Below are positions 56,701 through 64,000 of a stretch of 64,000 bases of DNA, piece by piece. Where the stretch lies: contig NW_024881679.1 in the NCBI RefSeq assembly GCF_019059575.1, positions 710,001-774,000 of the forward strand. The letters run 5' to 3'. This DNA is from Amphibalanus amphitrite (Eukaryota; Arthropoda; Thecostraca; Balanomorpha; Balanidae). The notes below the pieces were generated by a model. That model was given only the letters and a program-made list of their open reading frames with translations, searched no databases and was not told where the DNA came from. The position numbers and the translations under genes were made by a program. Each line of letters opens with the position of its first letter. Positions within the stretch are counted from its first letter, which is position 1.

Positions 56701-59700
56701 GTCAACCGTCAAATAGCGGTAAATGCAGGGACCAGGCTTCAATAGAAGCACGAATAGTTCAGAACGAGGCGGCTAAATAATAAATTCAATATAAATATGA
56801 GAAACATTGGCTTGTCATCCTAGCTGTTATCCTCAAGACATTTCAACGTCTTTCAAGCTACAAAATGTGCTATTTTCCACCATTAGTAGAACAAACATGA
56901 ACCAACTATGTGAGGATTGTCGAGTCGAGTCCCACCGAGCGCAGGTCACCCTCACCGGTCAGACTGTCCAGCCGGATGGCCACCCAGCGCATGGAGCAGT
57001 TGAACAGGTAGAACGCCGACGAGTTGTCGTCAAACTGGCCCATGAACCTGCCGGACGAACAGAGATCGTCTCAGTCAGTGACTAACGTACGGTAGCCGCC
57101 ATGAGCAGCGTCTTCTATCGTAAGGCTCTATCATCTACACTAAGTTACTGGATACAGGACCCCTGAAAAACCTCAATAAAATTAATACTTTGAGAAATAT
57201 ACTGTGAGAAGGGAGGAAAGCGAGACCAATGCACCTACGATTGAACCCTAACGATTCGTCGCGAGCTTATTTTGGACGACCGGGTCCGGATGCCACATGG
57301 ACTTGGGTATGGGACATGGGTAAAAAGAAGCCCACACCGTGGCGGTGCTTTGCTCAATTAACCAAGCAATTACGGGACAGCGTTTGTTTATCTCTTCATG
57401 CAATTCAGCCAGAGCTTCGATTTGCCACATTCATTTAAAAAAGGAAAACAGCAAATCAAAACAAGAAGTCTTCTACGCAATATATTTCAACATTCTGGTT
57501 CAGGGAACACATGACAAATGTTTATAAAAATGAAACATATATTGCGACATGGGTACATGCCTGAAAAGCAGACTCCGAGCTAAACAGTCAAGAACCGCAG
57601 GCGTTCACAATCCGCCTCCAACGTGCGACAGGGCACATCTTCAGAATCGCAAGGCAAATATTTGTTGAATGTTTCATGGAGTTTCAGAGCGCGCCGAAAG
57701 GGCCAAACCCACGATACGGGCTGCTGATCCCTTTCTATCACATACGCGTGATATCATCGGCGATGATGGCGGTACAGTTTATCAAGACAATGACGGCACT
57801 GCCCTGCCTCAGAATGCCTCCTCTCGCATCCAGTAGAGCACTGTTCCGGACGCCGGCTGTTCCGGGTGGATCCACGGGCTGTGACTGTAGTGAGTGTCCG
57901 TCTCGTGCGACACCAGAGTCCCCCACCAGTTGTCGCCGCCAGGAGTCGTCGTGGTCAGCACCGGCGAACGTCCGTGAAGGCCCGTGTTCAGCCACGGCAT
58001 CCGCTTCTTGATGCCGAGGTTCTGGTAGTCCCACTTGTTGAAGAACCGCACCCGACTGACTTCCGTCTGAGATCCAGTCTCGTCTATAAAGCTGTAGAGC
58101 CTCGGCGCCAGCCAGATGCCGCCCCAGCGCTGGCGGCCCTTTTCGGCCTGCGTCTCGATCCGGTAGGCGAACCTGGCGCCCTTGCCGAGGTCTCGGATGG
58201 AGTCGGCCTCGCCCAGAATCGAGTAGTCGGCCGAGAGCGAGGGTGAGAGCGGATTGCGACTGAGCGCACTCAGCGGGTCCCACCCAGGGTGAGAGACCGC
58301 CGTCAGCAGCAGCGTCCAGCCGCCGCCGTCGTGGCTGAAGTCGCACAGCACCGGCACCGGCATCCCGGTGAACCAGTAGACGCCGTCCTGTGGGTCACCG
58401 CCCTGGTTACGCAGTTGTAGACAGGAGCGGGCGCAGGCACGTATCGCCGGCTCCTGGTGAGGCGCCGCGTCCAGAGCCAGTGGTGTCGGGGTCGCCTCAC
58501 ACGCTGTCACCGGCTCCGACTCTGGCTCCAGAGACCGGGGAGACGTCTCGGCGCGCGCTGTGGGACAAACTACGTCCCCACCGCCGCCGCTGTCACTACG
58601 GCGGTCAGCCAGAGCAGACAGTTTCAGATCAGCCACATCTCCGACCACCGTGTCCATCCGCAGCTCCAGACGCGCCAGCTGGACGGCCAGCTGCGACAGC
58701 TGCCAGCTGCTCTGCGAGCGGGACACCACCTCCTCCAGCACCGGCGACAGCAGCGTCTTCAGCTGGTCCTGCACCGACGGCTGCGGTAGCTGGATGTCCG
58801 GGATCTCACCAGCGGCAGAGTCCGGTGACGGCAGAGCCGCGGCCGGCGCCGCCAGCAGGCACAGCACGACGGCGGCGACACGGCGCAGAGACATTGTAGC
58901 TCGGCTACTGGATACGATGCTCCTGGTCTCGCTGGATTTGCGCAGCCGATCCTTCCAAAGCTCGAGCTGCTGAGCTTATCCTTGTCTGGTCACCAGCGGC
59001 TCAATGCAGCAGTTCCAGGCCAAGCCACCGTTGAATCTGTACAGCTAATCTTGGCCGAGCCACAGGTCTCTATCCGTTAGATTTACGTAGCACTGTACAA
59101 CAGTCTAGGCTAGGCGCCGGGGATGGCGTCGTAAACTTTACAGAGCCCTGCCAGCCCTCTGCTGAGCGCAGGAGCCACTGGCCCGCTGATATATACGAGT
59201 GACCGGCCGCAGCCAGCGGGAAGTACACAGTGACTCAACGCCAGACGCTGCGGCCGGACTACTCTGTTTATTGAACTGATTGGGGAACGCCAAAAATCCA
59301 GAGAATGCTTACCGATCACTGTATCTGTTGCGACATGCATGTCACAAGGCAGACACTAAGCTGTAGGCTCATGATGTGTGTATGGAGTTTATGTTAATTT
59401 ACTTCTCGCTAATTTATGTCAGGATGTTTTCGAAAACACTAATACATGCTACGCTATTTGCTACAGGAAAAATATACGAATCTCAAGTGACAAGTGTTGA
59501 TTAACATCACTGCTTACTGACGAAAGCGAAAGCCTTTTTACGACAGCTTTCTACACCGAGTTTACTTCGTCAGCAATTTTGCTCACTGATGTTGGCGTCT
59601 TTTTTAATCTATCAAAAGATTGTGTTCAGATACCATTGAAAGCATGCTTTAATTTCAACAGGATTCAGCTTTGCGTCATTATGGCTTCAATGAGTCTGAC

Positions 59701-61876
59701 TGCAACAAAATCCCCTGTGTAGCGAGGCATTGCCCCCCCCCCCCCCCCCCCCCCAAGGGCATGCATGTCAGGGTGCCACCCATCCGGCCTCTGACTACAG
59801 TGCCCATAAGACTCGATCTATGGCACCTACCACCGATCCGCCCCCCCCCCCCCCTCCTCCCAGCCCCGGCGTCCACTGACCTGTTGATGAACTCTCGCTC
59901 CTTGCCGAACGCGTGAATGGTGGCCAGCCCGTTGACCGTAGTGATGACGTGACTGTAGGTGGGCGCACGGGTCACATTCTCCAGCCGCTTCAGGTCGCGC
60001 ACCCCCACACTGAACACAGCTCTCACGAACAGAAACACGGCAGCGATCACCGCCAGCGGCACCAGGAACCACGGGAACACCATGGCCACAAAGAACAGCG
60101 ACGTCAGGATCATCAGCGAGTTCTGCAGGAAGGTCTCCGTGGTGAACGGCAGTCGCACGTCGATCTCGTCCAGGTCCCGGGAGAAGAGGTTCAGCAGTCT
60201 GCCGACGGGCGTGGTGTCGAACAGCGCCATCGGAGCGCGCAGCACCCGGTGGAACAGACGATCGTGTAGCCGAGACGAGGCTGCGAGGGTGACTCGCATG
60301 AAGAAGAAGCCGCGGATGAGGCTGGTGGCCAGGATGGTGACCACCGACAGGCCGTACACCAGCTGGTAGAAGTCGAGACGCGGGTGGTCGGTGATGCGGT
60401 CGCTGACCATCGTCTGGTTACCGACCTCGATGGTTGTGTTCTGAGGGAGAGAAAGAGTGGGAGGAGGATGGGTTAGGACAGGTCTGCCGGCAGACGCTCC
60501 GGTTACATAAAAGGAAAGCGACCGCTACCTCCCTGGTAATAAGAACGTTACGCCCAGCTATTTTTTATCCAGTGGGAAACTACTCATTACATGATCCCCC
60601 GAGAGGGGCACAGACCAAGCTAATTCCTTAGCCCTGCCCTAACTAATTTCAGTAGCAAACGTCTCAATCAGATACTGTTTAGTCCCAAGAAGGCTGGTAC
60701 TGTACCGTCTCCTCCCACCCCAGGTCTGGTTCCAGGCTGTTTCGAAGTTTAAACATATTCTGAACACGTCTCGACCCACCGCTGATCCCAGCTACTCTTG
60801 CCAGCACGGTACACTCCCACCCCACTCAGGGCGGCCCAGGACTCGGCCCAGGCTCCTCTCCGCTCAGTCAACCTGTCTATGCGAATCATCCCGGAGCTCT
60901 GTTCTAACCAGCACACTAACACATTATCGCACCCATCCAAAGACGGGTTGGACTCACCCCGGAGCCCTGCTCCAGCCAGTGTGACAGCCACCAGGACGAG
61001 AAGGCCGCCGACGCCACGTTGACGATGAACACCACCATGACGAGTGACGCCATCAGGAAGCCGCCGCCGGCCTGAATGTACGCCTTGTACGTCCGTCCAG
61101 AGATGGCGCCCTTCTCCAGGGTTTCAGCATTAGTCAGCTGGGCTGTCCAGCACAGAATACCGACGGTCAGTTGCACGGCGGCAAAACACGCGCTCAAAGA
61201 CACAGCGGCGCTTCTCAGTCAGCAAAGCGCCTGTTTACATCGGCTGGGTTGGACTGTCAGTCAGTGACGGCCTTGGAGAATAACAGGATGAACGGATTAG
61301 CAACAGCGGTGGATTGGGGATTACACATACCTGAAATGCATTCACAATGTCGAGGCATCCATCGAGGTAGAACGCTACCTGTCAGGCCGTCACGCTCAGG
61401 CACCTCTGTTACTTAGCCGAGATATCTCTACTCCTAGGCACAGCCATAGACCTCTGCATCGGCATACGGAAGAATATAGAGAACTAGGGCCTAACATGAG
61501 ACAGCCTAACAGGGCCTAACAGGAGACAGCTCCTCGCCTAGCATTCGGTACCTGAAGGGAATAATACTATCTAGCGATTAATGTACATCTGAGTTCACCT
61601 TTCTCCTACCTAATACTCCATATCGAGACGAATATGGCTGCCACTCGGCTCTTTGCCTGCTTGCACGATAGCTACGCTAAGCTTGCTACCTACTAACGAT
61701 AGCTAACCGATTGGGACAGCAGCCCCACACTCCTCGGTCGCAATGGGCACGTACCCCCGGCGCTGGTGGCGTCTCCTTTGACTGTGTGCGCGCCCTCAGC
61801 CGAGTGGGACGAGCGGCGCCGGGCCACCTCAGACGAGGCGCGCCGGACCGCCTCCTCAGTCAGACCCAGGCCGCTC
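53730..61876 (-). CDS. ABC subfamily C exporter, MRP5/ABCC5-like, C-terminal half (TMD2-NBD2)
   Basis: Exons, 5' to 3': 61876-61755, 61142-60958, 60440-59881, 57047-56956, 56374-56190, 55714-55549, 55346-55163, 54794-54602, 54274-54110, 53906-53730. All phases agree and give 675 residues plus stop. Order: a polar linker; membrane domain 2, starting [16 protein letters not shown] and running through [32 protein letters not shown] and [19 protein letters not shown]; then nucleotide-binding domain 2. NBD2 has Walker [11 protein letters not shown]-loop IPQDP, signature FSVGERQL (a non-LSGGQ form also found in ABCC5), Walker [13 protein letters not shown] and H-loop TIAHRL. All ATPase motifs look intact. 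The protein ends in an Ala/Pro/Asn-rich tail. ABCC5 relatives export organic anions and cyclic nucleotides across the plasma membrane; the substrate here is unknown. TMD1 and NBD1 are not in the window, so this is either the 3' half of a full transporter or a half-size gene. A lectin gene sits in the 57048-59880 intron. The 61142 acceptor was chosen because it keeps the frame; one at 61137 does not. Confidence 0.9.
54320..54340 (-). pseudogene. Intronic 21-bp copy of the Walker B segment
   Basis: On the minus strand this reads as codons for ILLMDEA and matches the true exon at 54274-54254 at 20 of 21 bases. It lies about 46 bp upstream of the exon 9 acceptor and looks like a tiny partial exon duplication. 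It keeps an open frame into the intron but has no matching continuation. Confidence 0.6.
57809..58894 (-). CDS. Secreted fibrinogen-related/intelectin-like protein, single exon
   Basis: 361 residues without introns. Residues 1-20 form a signal peptide (RR then a hydrophobic [15 protein letters not shown] core). Residues 35-100 are Leu/Gln/Ser-rich and likely a coiled coil for oligomerisation. Residues 100-150 are a low-complexity Pro/Glu/Ser/Thr linker. From about 155 there is a fibrinogen-type globular domain: [57 protein letters not shown] and a final [10 protein letters not shown]. The GGGWTLL core is shared by fibrinogen-related lectins, while YSILGEAD recalls intelectins, so the exact subfamily is open. 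Such proteins usually bind glycans in innate immunity or adhesion outside the cell. It lies in an ABC-gene intron on the same strand; the absence of introns suggests a retrocopy or an intron-poor family. Third codon positions are very GC-rich, like the neighbouring exons. Confidence 0.85.
   Translation of the reverse strand: MSLRRVAAVVLCLLAAPAAALPSPDSAAGEIPDIQLPQPSVQDQLKTLLSPVLEEVVSRSQSSWQLSQLAVQLARLELRMDTVVGDVADLKLSALADRRSDSGGGGDVVCPTARAETSPRSLEPESEPVTACEATPTPLALDAAPHQEPAIRACARSCLQLRNQGGDPQDGVYWFTGMPVPVLCDFSHDGGGWTLLLTAVSHPGWDPLSALSRNPLSPSLSADYSILGEADSIRDLGKGARFAYRIETQAEKGRQRWGGIWLAPRLYSFIDETGSQTEVSRVRFFNKWDYQNLGIKKRMPWLNTGLHGRSPVLTTTTPGGDNWWGTLVSHETDTHYSHSPWIHPEQPASGTVLYWMREEAF
59189..59196 (-). 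promoter_or_regulatory. Possible TATA box of the nested lectin gene
   Basis: Minus-strand GTATATAT lies about 295 bp upstream of the lectin start codon in a GC-rich stretch. It is a plausible core promoter that would imply a leader of roughly 260 bases. Position and composition are the only support. Confidence 0.3.
59733..59754. repeat. Poly-C tract (22 bases)
   Basis: Homopolymer in the ABC intron just downstream of the 60440-59881 exon. A shorter C tract lies near 59840. G-quadruplex-forming potential exists on the minus (transcribed-sense) strand. Confidence 0.9.
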
Positions 61877-61899
61877 CTGTCGGATATAAGGGAGACAGG

Positions 61900-62090
61900 A
61901 CGTCATACGTGGGTCACATGGGTCACATTGGTCACACAGGTCACACAGGTCACACGGGCCACGCGTTCGGGTCACACGGTGAAGGGTCATATAGGTCACG
62001 CTCAGCACACAGTTCAAACGTGTCACACAGGTCAAGCAGAGCACACATCACGCAGTTCACACAGGTCGCACAGATAAAGCAGGGCACGCT
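61900..62090. repeat. GGTCACACA-type short tandem repeat
   Basis: Degenerate repeats of GGTCACAYR (GGTCACATGGGTCACATT, GGTCACACAGGTCACACA) lie immediately upstream of the first visible ABC exon. Apparent His/Gly/Thr- and Cys/Asp-rich frames are repeat translations. Confidence 0.75.
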
Positions 62091-63565
62091 TGTCAGCGGC
62101 AGGAGAGACCAGCCAACGTGATGATAGAGGAGATACGAAACCGGCCAGGCAGCCAAAGATGAATTCACAAGATAAAACAATGGTCATAAACGATCACAGG
62201 CGTGATATGCAGGGGACACAGGAAAATCGTTCCGCGGCTAGACATACACAACGCAAAATGTCTCAAAATAATGAGGATTCGGAAAATTGAATGGAGTGCA
62301 TATTTTAATTTGTTATTATGCACATAAAACAGCGACGACCGAAGTTGACATCGTTCGTTCCCCATTGAACATGAAACTCTGAGAGCATGCGTGAAGGTTG
62401 GCCCTTGCATAATGTATAAGCCCTCCAGCTGGCATCTATCTATAAACGCACAATCATGTCAGCGAGCCTCCCTCCAGCCAGTCGCGACACAGCACTAAAA
62501 CTCCGAGTCCTATTACCAGTCTGGGAACCACGCTAGTCACGGAACAAGTATTGAAACGACGAGGCTCGTCACTGGCTAGTGGGTTATGCTGTCTGTTACC
62601 GAGGCAAGCCTGACCTTCGATTTAACTGTTGCGATTGTGAAAGGCCCATCTCTGAAAAACAACACCATCCGCACACATAGGTTATGCGGTGATGCACTTG
62701 TCAACGGCTTAAGTAACTTCCTATGTCGATGCGTCGGAGTGAAAGAACTATCGGATATGGAAAACGACTGGTACCTGAAATTAGCTGGTGATGGAGCTTC
62801 CTGGTTAGCTTAGCAACTCGCGGCAGTAGGTCAAGTGCACTCAGTGAACTAAGGCCATCTGTTGGAGGATAACTAATCTAAAACCAGAACTTCTACAAAG
62901 CTACACCGAGCGAAAATGTAGAAGCATGAAGTTGCATAAATGTGATAAATTCAGTTATTCTACAAACGGCTAAGAGGCAACTCATTATCATAAAAGGAGG
63001 TTAATGCCGGCAAAAAAAAAAAACGTTTACACTGAGCTGTCTGGACGCCGAGCCCAAATGACTTATAGAAGGAGCAATTGCGTCGCTGGTAGGCTGCCAT
63101 GGTTACTGGACAACAGCGTCACGGTCAGGGCTCACACCCGACAAACACGTGCTCAGCGTTGGCCAGTGCCGGGTCACAGCGGCACTGTTCTGCCACCTGC
63201 CGAGCCTCGAAAACTGACAGCCAATAGACCGACCTCACCGCACCAAAAGGCCCCCGCTGGCATCGGTTCACCGACTGTGCCAACACAGCCTGACTGGTGG
63301 ATTCACCGACTGTTGACAACGAAGTTCTTTAGCGTTCCGAGGGGTTCATTCAGGACTGTCTACAGACGATTAGTCGGCGCGTCAGAGGGATCACGCCACA
63401 CTGAGCCAGCGTCTTTATGACTTTCGGTTCCCACCGCCGCCACAGTCAGTTGTTATCGTTCGTCCGAGGAGAGCAACGGACACCGTCGCCTACTCATATC
63501 ATCACTGAGGAACAGTTTGGCCCGTTTCCGCAGTAGCCGATGCTGCTGTAGGCCGATCTCCGACC
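62091..63565. other. No gene recognised; upstream region of the receptor-like gene
   Basis: I searched the minus strand here for ABC TMD1/NBD1 motifs (Walker A, signature, Walker B) and saw none. An AATAATGAGG...TTTAATTTG AT-rich stretch lies around 62260-62310. No supported exon. Confidence 0.4.
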
Positions 63566-64000
63566 ATGAAGCGTATGTCCGTCCGTCCGGCCCGGACGGA
63601 GGAGGTCACTGCGCCGGGCAGAGACGTCACCCAGCTCCCCGGAGTGGCCGGAGATGTGGAGTCGGGGGACGGAGACCTGCACCTCTCGCGGTCGGCGCGG
63701 GTGATGGTCGCGCTACTCCGGGTCACCGGCCACTGGGGCGGCGCCGGCTGCGGCTCCCTCATCTACGCCACCATGCTGTACGCCGTGCTGACCAACGCGC
63801 TGTTCTTCCTCGTGTCCAGGAAGGGCAACATCGGCATGAAGGCGCTCGCCCGGGACCAGGGTGATTTCAGCGCCGCGTTCAAGTCGTCGTTCTTTGGCAT
63901 TCCGGACGTACTGAGCTGGTTATGTCTGAGCTGCACCTTCTTCATTGGAAGACGACGGTACGCAGGCCTGTTCTCAGAGATCAGACAAGCATTGAAGAAT
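63566..64000 (+). CDS. Membrane protein resembling an arthropod gustatory-type receptor, 5' part
   Basis: Frame open from ATG at 63566 to the window end (145 codons, incomplete). Residues 1-50 are polar, with no signal peptide. Two hydrophobic segments follow: about residues 66-90 (SLIYATMLYAVLTNALFFLV) and 113-130 (FGIPDVLSWLCLSCTFFIG). They are separated by a charged loop and followed by GRRRYAGLFSEIRQALK. This layout (cytosolic N-terminus, first helices, RRR then LF.EI...L) resembles the N-terminal part of insect/crustacean gustatory receptors, ligand-gated channels of chemosensory neurons. The match is by general pattern only. GC-rich third positions support coding. It lies on the opposite strand to the ABC gene. 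It could also be an unrelated multi-pass protein. Confidence 0.45.
   Translation, partial: MKRMSVRPARTEEVTAPGRDVTQLPGVAGDVESGDGDLHLSRSARVMVALLRVTGHWGGAGCGSLIYATMLYAVLTNALFFLVSRKGNIGMKALARDQGDFSAAFKSSFFGIPDVLSWLCLSCTFFIGRRRYAGLFSEIRQALKN

Noticed and set aside
58390-58973. Plus-strand frames of 110-169 codons
   Set aside because: Antisense shadows of the lectin gene in GC-rich coding DNA.
63517-63864. 115-codon plus-strand frame rich in Arg/Gly/His
   Set aside because: Frame-shifted shadow of the receptor-like frame starting at 63566, which has hydrophobic helices and better codon composition.

Overview
This window looks like nuclear DNA of an invertebrate animal, probably an arthropod and perhaps a crustacean. 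It has spliced genes with GT-AG introns, introns and intergenic DNA packed with transposable-element debris, a fibrinogen-domain secreted lectin gene, and the start of a chemoreceptor-like gene. No rRNA, tRNA or CRISPR was recognised. The species is not identified. All homology calls come from reading translations against remembered family motifs.

Layout. 1-8.3 kb is intergenic and holds small DNA transposons: a 178-bp palindrome, two TTAA-flanked piggyBac-type elements, and a hAT-type element with a perfect 8-bp target duplication. 8394-36018 (minus) is a complete SLC5-type sodium/solute symporter gene. I resolved 14 coding exons that join in frame to 645 codons. Its seventh intron is about 20 kb and carries three 1.33-kb head-to-tail repeat units with internal minisatellites, two 469-bp TA-flanked elements of identical length, and a Helitron Rep/helicase gene (23.0-26.9 kb, minus). 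Inverted copies of a minisatellite-bearing repeat flank the Helitron gene.

36.1-53.7 kb has no convincing gene. It contains more terminal-inverted-repeat elements, several foldbacks and one CpG-rich block. 53730-61876 (minus) is the 3' half of an ABCC-type (MRP5/ABCC5-like) exporter: ten exons encoding the inter-domain linker, the second membrane domain and the second nucleotide-binding domain. An intronless fibrinogen-related secreted protein gene (57809-58894, minus) is nested in one of its introns. At 63566 a plus-strand reading frame resembling a gustatory-type receptor begins and runs off the window. The N-terminal half of the exporter is therefore not visible; it lies beyond the window, with the receptor inside an intron, or it is absent.

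The two transporters, the lectin and the receptor do not form a pathway; their proximity looks incidental. The main interest is the mobile DNA: at least four transposon superfamilies judged from target duplications, nested insertions, a natural empty/occupied site comparison, and a Helitron with an intron in its P-loop.
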